Assembly: GCA_044226485.1 (NCBI GenBank)
Contig: JBGAGY010000005.1
Location: forward strand, 124,001-188,000
DNA from: UBA6663 sp044226485
Lineage (GTDB): Bacteria; Chloroflexota; Anaerolineae; Anaerolineales; UBA6663
Direction: 5' to 3'
Length of the DNA: 64,000 nucleotides
Shown: in pieces, positions 17,634 through 26,100 of the stretch
How positions within the stretch are numbered: position 1 is the first letter of the stretch
Layout: each line of letters opens with the position of its first letter
Notes under the pieces: generated by a model
Databases searched by the model: none
The model's input: only the letters and a program-made list of their open reading frames with translations
What the model was told of the DNA's origin: nothing
Program-made: the position numbers and the translations under genes

Positions 17634-18386
17634 TTATTCCGCCTCGGTCTCGGTCTTGCTGGTGACGGTGCCGGCCAGTTGTGCCTGCGCGTCGGCCGGG
17701 ATGCTCGGCCGTTTGGGTTGCTTGCGGATGAAGTCTTTGAGTTGCTTGACCTGGACGGCGGGCACCGGCGAGTCGCCCACGTCGAGCACGGCGCGCGGGC
17801 TCATAAACACGACCACGGCTTGTGGCTCGATCGAAACATCCGGCGCGTGCTTCTTCAGATGCCTCAGCAGAGCGTCGATCTCGAGCTTGGCATCGGTGGT
17901 CGGATTGCCCAACACATCCTGACGCAAGAAAATGCGCGAGAGCATCGATTGGCCGGCGTGTTTCCACTTGCCGTTGGCGTATTGGATCGGGCCGGTCTGG
18001 TACTTCGGAACGAGCACGTACGTGCCGCCAGGCGCGACAAGAACGTGGCTGGCCCCGAGCATGTAGTTGAAGAGGGCGTAGGAGTTGCTGTTGCCGCGCA
18101 AGGCGGCTGCCAGTCCCTTGTCGGGGCGCCGGCCGTAGCGGCCGTTGAGCGATGTCGAGATCGTCGTCAGCGTGTAGCCCAGGAGCAGGCCGATGAACGA
18201 ATAGATCGTGTACTGGCTTTGCTGCGGCGTCAGCGCGGCATCGGGCGAGTTGTTGCCGAGCATCGGCACTGCCACGTACAGATTGGCGAATAACGCCAGA
18301 ACGAGCACGGCGATGCCGATGATCAACGTCCAGCGTGCGATGGTCTGATTACGCTGGATGGACTTGTCGTTGGAGACGATGCGCAT
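17634..18386 (-). CDS. Membrane protein with NERD-like domain
   Basis: A 250-aa protein with two predicted membrane helices (about residues 17-42 and 60-80) followed by a soluble domain. The segment GASHVLVAPGGTYVLVPKYQ resembles the core of NERD (nuclease-related) domains, and later β-strands (VVVFMSPRAVLDV) fit that fold. The acidic catalytic pattern is not complete enough to claim nuclease activity. It starts 30 nt after plsX and shares its direction, so it is probably in the plsX transcript. The function is unknown. Confidence 0.65.
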   Translation of the reverse strand: MRIVSNDKSIQRNQTIARWTLIIGIAVLVLALFANLYVAVPMLGNNSPDAALTPQQSQYTIYSFIGLLLGYTLTTISTSLNGRYGRRPDKGLAAALRGNSNSYALFNYMLGASHVLVAPGGTYVLVPKYQTGPIQYANGKWKHAGQSMLSRIFLRQDVLGNPTTDAKLEIDALLRHLKKHAPDVSIEPQAVVVFMSPRAVLDVGDSPVPAVQVKQLKDFIRKQPKRPSIPADAQAQLAGTVTSKTETEAE

Positions 18387-18416
18387 ACGGTATTCGATTT
18401 CCTTCAGACGATGAGA

Positions 18417-19442
18417 TCAGGCCGCGGTCTCGGCGGTTGCCGCACCACGAATGGCGCCCTTGATGGCCGTGAGGACGTCGGCCTCGACGGCCTGTTTGGC
18501 AATCTTGACAGCGTTCTTGACGGCATGGGCGTCGGAATGGCCGTGCCCGATAAAGACCAGGCCGTTGACGCCCAGCAGTGGCGCGGCGCCGTACTCGCCG
18601 GGGTCGAGCAGTTTGCGCACCTCGCGCAGAGCCGGGCGCACGAGCGCGGCGCCGAGTTTGACGCCCAGGCCGCTCTGGGTCAGCTGGTCGCGGATCTTGA
18701 TCATCAGAAGCTTCGCGACCGACTCCGAAGTCTTCAGAAGGACGTTGCCTGTGAAACCGTCAGTCACGGCGACGTCGACCTCTCCCTTGTAGAACTCCTT
18801 GGCCTCGATGTTGCCCACGAAGTTGAGGCCCGAGGCGGCGAGCAGCGGGAACGAATCCTTGACGAGCTGGCTGCCCTTGCCGGCTTCTTCGCCGTTGGAA
18901 ACCAGGCCGACGCGTGGGTTGTTGACGCCGCGCACCCGAGCCGCATACTCGCTCCCCATGAGCGCGAACTCGAGCAGGTTACGGGGCTTGCAATCCGGGT
19001 TGGCGCCGACGTCGACGAGGACGGCTGTGCCTTTCTCGTTGGGTAATGTCGGCGCGAGGGCGGGGCGATCGACGCCGGGCAGGGTGCCCAGGCGAAAGTA
19101 AGCCGTGACCGAAGCGGCTCCGGTATTCCCCATCGTCACGAATGCTTGAGCCTCGCCACGCTTGACCAGGTCGATGCCGATCGCCATCGAGTTCTTGGCC
19201 CCCGGGCGTTTGGCCTTCAGGACCAGGGCCATGCCCTTGTCTTCCATGGTCAACACCTCGTCGGCGTGAACCACGTCGATGGAAAGGCCGGCGGTGTCTT
19301 GGGCGGCCAGGATCGGTCGGATCCGTTTTTCATCCCCGACCAGCGTCACGGAAACCCCGGCTTCGCGCGCGGCCTGGACCGCGCCTTCCACATCGGGAGT
19401 CGGATGGAAATCACTGCCCATGGCGTCAACGACGATTCGCAT
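18417..19442 (-). CDS. plsX: Phosphate acyltransferase PlsX
   Basis: A 341-aa PlsX, which makes acyl-phosphate from acyl-ACP for phosphatidic acid synthesis with PlsY. It opens with RIVVDAMGSDFHPTPDVEGA, and contains FVTMGNTGAASVTAYFRLG, VLVDVGANPDCKP and GVNGLVFIGHGHSDAHA, all characteristic of the family. Length is normal. A TATAAT box 6 nt before the ATG points to a leaderless transcript. rpmF, the common upstream neighbour of plsX in other bacteria, is absent here. Confidence 0.96.
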   Translation of the reverse strand: MRIVVDAMGSDFHPTPDVEGAVQAAREAGVSVTLVGDEKRIRPILAAQDTAGLSIDVVHADEVLTMEDKGMALVLKAKRPGAKNSMAIGIDLVKRGEAQAFVTMGNTGAASVTAYFRLGTLPGVDRPALAPTLPNEKGTAVLVDVGANPDCKPRNLLEFALMGSEYAARVRGVNNPRVGLVSNGEEAGKGSQLVKDSFPLLAASGLNFVGNIEAKEFYKGEVDVAVTDGFTGNVLLKTSESVAKLLMIKIRDQLTQSGLGVKLGAALVRPALREVRKLLDPGEYGAAPLLGVNGLVFIGHGHSDAHAVKNAVKIAKQAVEADVLTAIKGAIRGAATAETAA

Positions 19443-19448
19443 GCGGCG

Positions 19449-19454
19449 ATTATA
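19449..19454 (-). promoter_or_regulatory. -10 box for plsX, probably leaderless
   Basis: A perfect TATAAT on the minus strand ends 6 nt before the plsX ATG. No Shine-Dalgarno lies between them and the -35 is weak. Confidence 0.6.
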
Positions 19455-19523
19455 ACTGGTCGCCCCGCAGGGCGACGTTCGGGCAGGAAATCGCAGGCCT
19501 TTTGGGCCAGATAGGCGGGTGCG

Positions 19524-20843
19524 TCAGATCACGCTGCAGTGAATGCGCTCGATGAGGCGCACAACGTCGGGCCCAGGGTGATAGCGAAGAATCGCCGAAG
19601 GATCGAAGCGGGTCGGTTCAAGGTGCGCGCCCTGCAACACGACAAGGTCGAGCCAGTCGAAGATCACGGCGCTGGCGGCTTCTGGGCCGCCGATCTGGCA
19701 GTGGCTCGCCGCCCAGCCGTCGGTCGCGACCCGGAACTCGTGAAGGGTGACGGGTCCCTTGATATCGCCGATGAAGCGCAGGGCCAGTTTGACGCTCGGC
19801 GCATCGGTTTGGGCGTACTCGCCTTCGCCTTCCAGGATGAGGGTGGGGCACTCGATGTCCGCGGCCAGCGACCGGATGTTGAAAGGTGCAAAGGCATCCA
19901 GGACGCCCCGTAAGGATGACACACCCAGCGACCACTCGAAGTGGTTCACGAAACCCGCGAACTGCGCATTGACCTTCATCAAGAGCGAGAAGAGCACATC
20001 CCAGAGTCCTGGGATCGTCTTCTTCACCCACGGCGGTCGCACGGCTTCCCAGGCCTGGTTGACGTCCACCACCGGGCCGCCGTTCAAGATGCAGGCACAG
20101 ATCCTTTTGTCGTAGGCGACCGCTCGTGCCCCCAGCAGGCTGGACAGCGACAGGCCGTAGAGCGCGATCTGGTCGGGGGCCACATCCGGACGTTGCAGGA
20201 GGTAGTCGACCACGGCTTTCACGGGTCTCTCGTACTCGACCGTCATCACCAATCCGGGATTCAGCTGGAGCGCGCTCCACTGCCCGGGGCCTTCGAAGAT
20301 CAAACAGTTCCAGCCGCGTTGCGCCGCGGAGATCCCGATGAAGTGGACCATCTCCTCGTTCGTCGAGTCGCCACCGTTGACGACCAGAAGCGTCGGGCTC
20401 TGGGGCCGGCCTGTCGACACGAAGTATCCCGGCAAGCGCGCGTCACCGAACGGGATCTCGAGAACTTCGATGGCTGGCGTGAACAACCGCGCGGCGATGT
20501 GAAAGAGGTCGCGGCTGCGTGTCAGATACCGAAACATGCGGCGATCGGCGGGGGAGAGCGAAAACATCGCCGCTTGATAGTAGGCCGATGCGCGCAGATA
20601 GGCCCGGCGGGCTGTCTCTCGTTGGCCAGAGCGGCAGGCCGTGTGGGCGACTCCTTCGACGCGCTCGGCCAGGTGCGCCCACTCCCGAATCCAACTCTCC
20701 TCGTTGTGGGGCTTGATCTTCTCGAGAGTGAGAAAGCATTCGTTGATCTCGCAACCGCCGGTCCCCGCGATCCCCAGGATGCGCATGAACCTGAACGGAT
20801 AGGTGGCGATATCCATATTGCGTCTAGCGAAATCGAGTTTCAT
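19524..20843 (-). CDS. α/β-hydrolase, dihydropseudooxynicotine-hydrolase-like
   Basis: A 439-aa α/β-hydrolase with an N-terminal helical cap region (about residues 1-150), then the core: LLVVNGGDSTNEE (oxyanion strand), nucleophile Ser in ALYGLSLSSLLGARA, acid region LILEGEGEYAQTD, and His in WAASHCQIGG. The nucleophile elbow is G-L-S-L-S, with Ser where Gly is usual. The shape and long N-terminal cap resemble 2,6-dihydropseudooxynicotine hydrolase-type C-C hydrolases and FrsA-like proteins. ATG 20843 follows the marR stop directly with GGAG upstream, so the two form an operon and the regulator probably controls this enzyme. Confidence 0.85.
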   Translation of the reverse strand: MKLDFARRNMDIATYPFRFMRILGIAGTGGCEINECFLTLEKIKPHNEESWIREWAHLAERVEGVAHTACRSGQRETARRAYLRASAYYQAAMFSLSPADRRMFRYLTRSRDLFHIAARLFTPAIEVLEIPFGDARLPGYFVSTGRPQSPTLLVVNGGDSTNEEMVHFIGISAAQRGWNCLIFEGPGQWSALQLNPGLVMTVEYERPVKAVVDYLLQRPDVAPDQIALYGLSLSSLLGARAVAYDKRICACILNGGPVVDVNQAWEAVRPPWVKKTIPGLWDVLFSLLMKVNAQFAGFVNHFEWSLGVSSLRGVLDAFAPFNIRSLAADIECPTLILEGEGEYAQTDAPSVKLALRFIGDIKGPVTLHEFRVATDGWAASHCQIGGPEAASAVIFDWLDLVVLQGAHLEPTRFDPSAILRYHPGPDVVRLIERIHCSVI

Positions 20844-20844
20844 G

Positions 20845-21318
20845 TTACTTCTCCGAAAGTGCAAAGGTCCCAAACCAGCGGTCGATGTCAGCCAGGATGT
20901 TCAAGAATCCTCGGATTTCCGGCTCTGAATAATGCTTCCCGAGGTCGATCACGCCCGCCATGGTTTTGGCGAGGGCACGCGCATGTTTCTGGTAGGCTCG
21001 CCGTCCTTTGGGCGTCAGTCTCAGCACGATCTCCTTCTCGTTGCCGCTCTTTTTGGTCTTGCGCAGGTAACCCGCCTGGACGAGCTTGGTGACGATCTGC
21101 GACACCGCGCTCTTGCTGATGGCGAAGTGCGCGGCAAGGGCCGTCACCGTCTCGCCCTGGCCACTCCCAACCGCTTCGATCATGTGGATCTGGGAGGCGG
21201 GAAGGACCGTGCCACTGCTGATCTCCAGTGGACGCTTCTGCAGGGCGTCGTACTTCATGAAGATCCGGGTGAAGGTGGTCGTGGCTTCGGCCATGAGCCG
21301 GGAAGTTTCGTTTGTCAT
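20845..21318 (-). CDS. MarR-family transcriptional regulator
   Basis: A 157-aa winged-helix MarR protein. The HTH and wing cover roughly residues 45-105 (VTALAAHFAISKSAVSQIVTKL...KSGNEKEIVLRLTPKGR). It dimerises through terminal helices and responds to ligand. It lies upstream of, and is translationally coupled to, the α/β-hydrolase gene. A strong imperfect palindrome covers its own promoter, so autoregulation is likely. The ATG follows the -10 box by 6 nt, which suggests a leaderless message. Confidence 0.92.
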   Translation of the reverse strand: MTNETSRLMAEATTTFTRIFMKYDALQKRPLEISSGTVLPASQIHMIEAVGSGQGETVTALAAHFAISKSAVSQIVTKLVQAGYLRKTKKSGNEKEIVLRLTPKGRRAYQKHARALAKTMAGVIDLGKHYSEPEIRGFLNILADIDRWFGTFALSEK

Positions 21319-21322
21319 GCAT

Positions 21323-21352
21323 ATAGTTTAGTTACTTAACTATCTGAGTCAA
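21323..21352 (-). promoter_or_regulatory. marR promoter with overlapping palindromic operator
   Basis: On the minus strand TTGACT (21347-21352), a 16-nt spacer and TAAACT (21325-21330) form the promoter. The 21-bp imperfect palindrome 21323-21343 (arms ATAGTT...AACTAT, 18 of 21 positions symmetric) covers the spacer and -10, an ideal place for MarR repression. The -10 ends 6 nt before the start codon. Confidence 0.75.
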
Positions 21353-21553
21353 GCAGGTGCACCTTATGAATCGCGATCATCGACCATCGAGAGAGGTCAC
21401 GGACAGCGGGCGCGGCGCCTGGCCGACGCCACAGGCAGCTTCGTTCGTGGCAAGCTCTGCGTCCGGCCTTTCTGGCCACGCGCCTGGCCGAGCGGCCGGG
21501 CGTCTCTGAAGGCGCGATCGGCGAGTACAGTCGGCTTGATGGAAGCACCTCGC

Positions 21554-21559
21554 TACAAT
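21554..21559 (+). promoter_or_regulatory. -10 box for cytidine deaminase gene
   Basis: TACAAT about 90 nt upstream of ATG 21651. No good -35 is seen at the right distance. Confidence 0.35.
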
Positions 21560-21650
21560 AGAGGCTCCTTGCTCCAGTATTCTGAGTGCCGTGCTCCGAT
21601 GGACAGGCCGGAGCCTCTCGGGGCTAAATGGGCGAGATCGGGAGGGTCGA

Positions 21651-22055
21651 ATGAACCATGCAGATCTGATTGCGCGGGCGCGCACCGTCTTGCGCCCGCG
21701 GACGCTGTGGGGCGACAACACTGCCGGCGACGTAGCCTGCGCGCTCGAGAGCGACAGCGGAGCCGTCTACCTGGGTGTGTGTATCGATGTATCGAGCGGC
21801 ATGGGCTTCTGCGCCGAGCACGCCGCCATCGCGGCGATGGTCACGGCCGGCGAGACGCGCATCCGACGGATCGTGGCGGTCTGGGGCGACGACACAGTGC
21901 TTCCGCCGTGTGGTCGATGTCGCGAATTCATGTACCAGGTCGACCGGGCGAACTACCGCGAAACGCAGGTCGTGCTGGGCCAAGATCAGGCCGTGCCGTT
22001 GGCGGAGCTGCTGCCCCATCCCTACGATGAGGTGTGGGGCCCGTCGGGCGTGTGA
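21651..22055 (+). CDS. Cytidine deaminase-like zinc hydrolase
   Basis: A 134-aa cytidine/blasticidin-S deaminase-fold protein. Zinc ligands are Cys54 in FCAEHAAI (with proton-shuttle Glu56), Cys87 and Cys90 in PPCGRCREF. Use of CAE rather than HAE is typical of tetrameric cytidine deaminases. Length fits the family. The substrate might be cytidine or a nucleoside analogue. ATG 21651 has GGGAGGG 5 nt upstream. It is convergent with the LON-domain gene, 9 nt apart. Confidence 0.88.
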   Translation: MNHADLIARARTVLRPRTLWGDNTAGDVACALESDSGAVYLGVCIDVSSGMGFCAEHAAIAAMVTAGETRIRRIVAVWGDDTVLPPCGRCREFMYQVDRANYRETQVVLGQDQAVPLAELLPHPYDEVWGPSGV

Positions 22056-22064
22056 GGCAGAGCC

Positions 22065-22721
22065 TCAGTTCGGGTAGATATCGGGGTCCGTCTGGCTGTT
22101 GGGATGTTGGAGCAGGGCCTTGATGAGCGAGACCTCGCGCCGGTAGAGGATGCGTTCGCGCGAGAGGAGTTCGATGGCGCTCGGGCAGGCCAGCAGGGTT
22201 TGCTTCTCGGCCATGGGCACCTGGGCGACGATGGCGGCCAGGTAGGCGAGGGCGGCGGGCTCGTCGGGCAACTTCTGGCCGTCGAGGCGAACGTTGGCGC
22301 TCTGGCCCAGGATCGACAGATAGCGTTGGACCCACGGGCGCAGGCTGTGGCCGAGGGCGACGGCGTGGGCGGTGGTCGTGGAGTCGAGCGGGAAGCGTTC
22401 GACGGTGCCGGAGAGGTAGCTCTTGTCGTGATGGAGTTCGACGATCCTGAAGCGTTCCTGGCCGATGACCTCGATATTCAGGCGGCCGTCCTCAAGGCGT
22501 TCGACGCCGTGAATGGAGCCCCAGGTCCCAATGGGATGCGGGTTGGCGGATCCGCCGACCTCGGCGCCGCTCTCAATGAAGGCCACTCCAAAGGGTTGGC
22601 GATGATCGATGCAATGATTGATCATCTCGCGATAGCGGGGCTCGAAGATATGCAGGGGAAGCACCATCCCCGGAAACAGGACGGTATTGAGTGGAAATAG
22701 TGGAAGGCGAAGCGCCGTCAT
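22065..22721 (-). CDS. LON substrate-binding domain protein
   Basis: A 218-aa protein consisting of the Lon N-terminal (PUA-like) domain only: LPLFPLNTVLFPGMVLPLHIFEPRY is the hallmark start, followed by the β-domain and a C-terminal helical bundle. It lacks the AAA+ and protease domains of Lon. Free-standing versions are widespread and may act as adaptors or stress proteins, but the function is unknown. Confidence 0.9.
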   Translation of the reverse strand: MTALRLPLFPLNTVLFPGMVLPLHIFEPRYREMINHCIDHRQPFGVAFIESGAEVGGSANPHPIGTWGSIHGVERLEDGRLNIEVIGQERFRIVELHHDKSYLSGTVERFPLDSTTTAHAVALGHSLRPWVQRYLSILGQSANVRLDGQKLPDEPAALAYLAAIVAQVPMAEKQTLLACPSAIELLSRERILYRREVSLIKALLQHPNSQTDPDIYPN

Positions 22722-22839
22722 GGGTCACTCGAACAAGAAAAGCCTGCCTGCAGAGATCGAATCCCCCGGGTGTGCCTGGCCCCGATGATATCCGTAGGCG
22801 CCACCACTGACTGATGATCCCTCGGCGTCGCGGTCGGCC

Positions 22840-22868
22840 TTGCGAACCGTCGAGAGTATCGTTATAAT
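22840..22868 (+). promoter_or_regulatory. Promoter of the tRNA-Leu gene
   Basis: TTGCGA (22840-22845), a 17-nt spacer and TATAAT (22863-22868). The start would be near 22875, about 50 nt before the mature tRNA. Confidence 0.7.
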
Positions 22869-22926
22869 TCTATCGCTCTGTTGAACGGCGACCCCTTAAG
22901 TGCGGGTCGTGTACAACGGCAGCCAC

Positions 22927-23010
<84 letters not shown>

Positions 23011-23013
23011 ACG

Positions 23014-23039
23014 GAGGACATGGCCGCAAGGCCATCCTC
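23014..23039 (+). other. GNRA-loop hairpin downstream of tRNA-Leu
   Basis: ATGGCC (23020-23025) pairs with GGCCAT (23030-23035) around a GCAA tetraloop. The stem extends with GAGG/CCTC across a 2-nt bulge. It may act in 3' trailer processing. Confidence 0.5.
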
Positions 23040-23043
23040 GCAC

Positions 23044-23082
23044 ATCGCCGAGTTTTGCTGACCGTCAGCAAAACTCGGCGAT
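23044..23082 (+). terminator. Strong intrinsic terminator of tRNA-Leu
   Basis: A perfect 18-bp stem (23044-23061 with 23065-23082) with a 3-nt CCG loop, followed by TGTGTTTTCC. It is the expected end of the tRNA transcript. Confidence 0.85.
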
Positions 23083-23383
23083 TGTGTTTTCCTCGATCGT
23101 TGCCTCGTGTTGAAGGTGAGATCATCTATGCACATGCTGCCCATTGTGGAGTTGAGAGACGCCCCCACGCTGCCTGACAGTTGCCGTCCGTAGGCGTGGG
23201 CCCTGACCGTAGCGGCTGAGCTGGAGCGACTGAAGCGCTCCGGCGTGGCTGCCGTCCTCGTGCATCTGGAAGATCAGCCGCGGTTCAGGTCCGTGGGACC
23301 GGCCCGACAACTTCCGGCTCGCTAAGCACTCCACCCACTGACAACCATACCCGACACCCACGTCGATTGTGACGCGGCAAGGT
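23083..23383. other. Intergenic stretch after tRNA-Leu
   Basis: No gene is supported. Short frames have no recognisable content. A further strong hairpin (23384-23420) closes this stretch. Confidence 0.5.
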
Positions 23384-23420
23384 GCCCGGCACTGGATCCC
23401 ACAGGATCCGGTCGCCGGGC
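23384..23420 (+). terminator. Hairpin followed by U-rich tract
   Basis: GCCCGGC (23384-23390) pairs with GCCGGGC (23414-23420). The inner stem ACTGGATCC/GGATCCGGT has one bulge and a CACA loop, followed by CTCTTTCGTTTC. It lies 22 nt before a phage-like gene and could end transcription entering the phage relic. Confidence 0.6.
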
Positions 23421-23442
23421 CTCTTTCGTTTCTGGAGGTCTT

Positions 23443-23765
23443 ATGCCTGATCTGACCAACCTCTACGACGTGCTGAAGTGGCTCGCCGCCGGCGGCGGGT
23501 CGATCGAGATCGCCTGGATCGAGTCTGTCCTGCTTGATCGCTGGGCCTGATACGCCAAGCCGAGCGCTTGGATCATGCGCATCGTCGCCATCGTGGGCGG
23601 CGGCGTGATTGGCCTCGGGCCTGGGCGGTCGTGACGTACGTCCCGGTCGAGACGCTGCAGGCGATCGCGCCGGCCTTTTCAGCCTTCATGTTGTCGGCCA
23701 TTGGCGCTGGCGCTGGCCAGCTCGCCAAAGCCATTTCGAAGCTACTGGCGAAGCCGAGTGCGTGA
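23443..23765 (+). pseudogene. Decayed phage holin-like gene
   Basis: A GGAGG site 5 nt before an ATG opens a frame starting MPDLTNLYDVLKWLAAGGG, which stops (TGA) after 35 codons. Reading through, the same frame continues YAKPSAWIMRIVAIVGGGVIG, then shifts frame to AWAVVTYVPVETLQAIAPAF and ends IGAGAGQLAKAISKLLAKPS. The short start, glycine-rich turn and two hydrophobic segments resemble small phage holins. One in-frame stop and one frameshift indicate a dead gene. Family assignment is by resemblance only. Confidence 0.5.
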
Positions 23766-24010
23766 TGGCGCCCCTTGACCCCAAGATCGTCAAGGCCGTG
23801 AGCACCTACCCGCCGATCATCATGGCCCTGGCCGCGGTGCCCGGCGCGGTCTACATGATGCTCGAACTGCACGGACGCGAACGTCTCGACATGGAACAGA
23901 GCCGCCGCGAGGAGCGCAAGGAGCGCGACGCCCAGTGGCAAACGTTCATGGCGCAGCAGCGCGACATGGATCGAACAACTGGCAAGCAGTCGAGCGACGT
24001 GATGGGGGGC
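23765..24010 (+). pseudogene. Phage-like small membrane protein, 3' end lost at IS junction
   Basis: Starts in a TGATG overlap with the holin relic: MAPLDPKIVKAVSTYPPIIM, one hydrophobic segment, then a highly charged coiled-coil-like region (MEQSRREERKERDAQWQTFM). Around 24010 the sequence turns abruptly into the IS3-family remnant, so the original C-terminus is gone. The overlap and order are typical of lysis or tail-end genes of phages. I do not recognise the family. Confidence 0.5.
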
Positions 24011-24011
24011 T

Positions 24012-24620
24012 GTAGACGAAAGTGCACTCGAGCGTGCTTAAGCCCCGAGGCTTTCAACGCCAACTCGAGCGTGTCGAGCACATCGCTGGCGGCCATCGTG
24101 GGCGTGAGCTTCCAGGCCAGGATGTAGCGCGAGAAATTGTCCAGCACGGTGGAGAGGTAGTACCAGCCCCAGCCCTGGATCACGATGTAGGTGAAGTCGG
24201 TTTGCCAGAACTCATTCACTCACTGGGCGGGTGAGCCGAATGTGTCAGCGGCCGTGACCACTTCGAACGCGGATGCGGTTGCATCCGGCGATCGAACCGC
24301 TTGAGCAAGCGATAAACGCTGGATTCTGAGACGACATACTGCTCTCGATCGGTTATGAGCAAGGCGATTTCTCGCGCGAAGCCCTCGCGCGACGACTGAT
24401 CCGGATACTCCAGGGCCAGCTCCATGGTTTGGCCGCGCACTTGCTCGGGGATTCGGCCCCAAAACTGCCGCCGTTCCCTCTTCCGAGGCGAGAGCCCGTC
24501 CTCTCCGTCCTTTAAGGACTGGCGGTACCACTCATAGAAGCTACTGCGCAGCACGTTCAATTGTTCTAGAACGCGGCCCACTGGCAGCGGTGACCGCTCC
24601 ACCACACGGATGATCGCCAT
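24012..24620 (-). pseudogene. IS3-family transposase orfB fragment
   Basis: The N-terminal HTH_21 part (MAIIRVVERSPLPVGRVLEQ ... SSFYEWYRQSL) and the start of the DDE integrase core (NEFWQTDFTYIVIQGWGWYY) with the first catalytic Asp are visible, but in different frames. The connecting segment SAFEVVTAADTFGSPAQ lies in a third frame and ends in a stop, so at least two frameshifts are needed. Sequence is lost after HARVHF. This copy cannot make active transposase. Confidence 0.88.
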
Positions 24621-24659
24621 CTTCTCAGCAGGCGAACGCTCCGCTTATAGCGGCAGGAT

Positions 24660-25062
24660 CAGGCGGCTGGAGCTATGCTCCAGCCAAGCGTTCTATGGCT
24701 TCTCCCGACTCAGCAAGGTTTATTTTGCACGCGGTTCTTGAGCGAGAGTTCGGCTACCAGCTGATTGAGTTGGCTGACCTCATTGCGCAACTCAGACACA
24801 TCGCGGCTATCGGCCTGGCGTTCGGTATCGCCGGGCTGGCGCTTCTTGCCGGCATCAAGGAACTCTTTGGGCCAGGTGTAATAGAGGCTGGTGGCGATGC
24901 CATCGCGGCGGCACAGTGCGGACCGTGTCCGCGCGCACAGCGAGTCTCGCCACGGATGCCTTCGAGGACAATGCCGATCTTGTCTTCGGCTGAGAACTTC
25001 CGCCGGGTTGCCCGCCGGATGGTGCGAACGGTCTCTTCAACGGACGTCTTCTTCCTCAGCAT
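24660..25062 (-). pseudogene. IS3-family transposase orfA, frameshifted
   Basis: Starts MLRKKTSVEETVRTIRRATR followed by KFSAEDKIGIVLEGIRGE, the classic HTH of IS3 orfA (helix-turn-helix_8). After about residue 40 the frame shifts; the expected continuation (an IATSLYYTWPKEFL-like segment and leucine-zipper region) is only recoverable in other frames. It is a remnant of the same element as the orfB fragment. Confidence 0.85.
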
Positions 25063-25075
25063 AGCGGCCTCCCTT

Positions 25076-25330
25076 GCGGCTATACTATGGCCGGAAGCGT
25101 AACAAGCTCAGAAACTATCTTTGTCCGATTTCAGCTGACGACATACGCGTTTCGGGTTTTGGACACCTTGTCGGGCGATGAAGCCTGCACGTTTCGTTTG
25201 TCTTTGAATGATGATGATCGATGCACCGCAGTCGTGCTAGCTCATGGCGACTTGTGGAATGTTCCGCAATCGAATCAGCTCACCCCATGAGGCTGAACGG
25301 CAGAAATGCAGTTCGACGGGCGAAGAACGG
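25076..25330. other. Stretch between IS remnant and attC-like site
   Basis: A 67-codon frame at 25087-25290 shows no family features and no clear ribosome site. I see nothing else supportable. Confidence 0.4.
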
Positions 25331-25424
25331 GCTAACAATCGCATGCATCTGACGAGGCTACTCGAATGCCCAAACTGAGCGATCTCGGTTCACCCACCAC
25401 GCAGTTGTTGTGCTATTGAGCGGC
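25331..25424 (+). repeat. attC-like imperfect inverted repeat (site 1)
   Basis: The left arm GCTAACAATCGCATGCATCT... and the right arm ...CACGCAGTTG...ATTGAGC pair imperfectly; the left arm has an extra A relative to the right (CTGACG against CTGCG), like the extrahelical base of attC. An internal CTCGGTTCA block is shared with other sites. It lies 56 nt upstream of the α/β-hydrolase gene. Confidence 0.6.
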
Positions 25425-25479
25425 AGGGAAGCGATAGGATTCCGATCCAGGCACATGGTGTCTGGAAGGAGTCATTGGT

Positions 25480-26043
25480 ATGGGCAAGAACATCCTGTTT
25501 GTTCATGGCGGCGGCGACGAGGCCGCATGTGAGGAAGACAGGATCCTGGCCCAATCGCTCCAACAACACCTGGGAAGGGCCTACAGCGTCCATTATCCGC
25601 GAATGCCGCTTGAGGAGGGTACGGCGTATGTTGATTGGAAAGAGCGAATCGCCAAGGAGCTAGTCACCCTGGATACGCCGGCTATCCTGGTGGGACATTC
25701 GGTTGGTGGCTCCATTCTCTTGAAATACCTGACTGAAGAACGTGTTGAACAAGCGATTGCAGGGCTCTTCTTGCTGGCTGCGCCGTATTTTGGTGGCGAT
25801 GCCGACTGGAACTATCCCGAACTGACCCTGGCGCGGGGTTTTGCTCGAAAACTGCAATCGATTCCTCGCATCTTTCTTTATCAAAGTCGCGATGACGAGG
25901 TCGTGCCCTATGCCCATCTGGCTCGGTACAAGAGGCGAATTTCACGAGCCACAGTTCGTGCACTGGAGGGCAGAGGTCACCAATTCGCGAACGACCTGTC
26001 TGATGTGGCCGAGGACATTGTCGGAGGCGAAACGATCCCGTGA
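25480..26043 (+). CDS. Small α/β-hydrolase (RBBP9/YdeN-like)
   Basis: A 187-aa serine hydrolase of minimal size: oxyanion turn NILFVHGGGDE at the start, nucleophile in VGHSVGGSILLKY near residue 74, acid in YQSRDDEVVPY near 137, and His in GRGHQFAND near 164. Small hydrolases of the RBBP9/YdeN type have unknown natural substrates. A GGAAGGAG ribosome site precedes the ATG. It sits between two attC-like sites and all such cassette-like genes here are on the plus strand, so it may be a mobile cassette gene. Confidence 0.87.
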   Translation: MGKNILFVHGGGDEAACEEDRILAQSLQQHLGRAYSVHYPRMPLEEGTAYVDWKERIAKELVTLDTPAILVGHSVGGSILLKYLTEERVEQAIAGLFLLAAPYFGGDADWNYPELTLARGFARKLQSIPRIFLYQSRDDEVVPYAHLARYKRRISRATVRALEGRGHQFANDLSDVAEDIVGGETIP

Positions 26044-26100
26044 TCATCCTGGGTGTCTGAGCGTTCTTCGGGGATGGACGTCGCTCACGGCAAGTCGTCA

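Larger units (their letters stand above)
21319..21650. other. Intergenic region between marR and cytidine deaminase
   Basis: Apart from the marR operator at the left end and the deaminase -10 box and GGGAGGG ribosome site at the right end, I see no gene here. The short frames on both strands have no family resemblance. Confidence 0.5.
24012..25075 (-). mobile_element. IS3-family insertion sequence remnant
   Basis: A minus-strand element with broken orfA and orfB (see separate entries). The orfB 3' part, including the later catalytic D and E residues, and the corresponding terminal repeat are missing at the 24010 junction. Terminal inverted repeats and a target duplication could not be found, so the outer limits are approximate. 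Confidence 0.8.

Noticed and set aside
25087..25290. Short plus-strand frame of 67 codons after the IS
   Set aside because: No ribosome site, no family features, and it lies in a decayed region.
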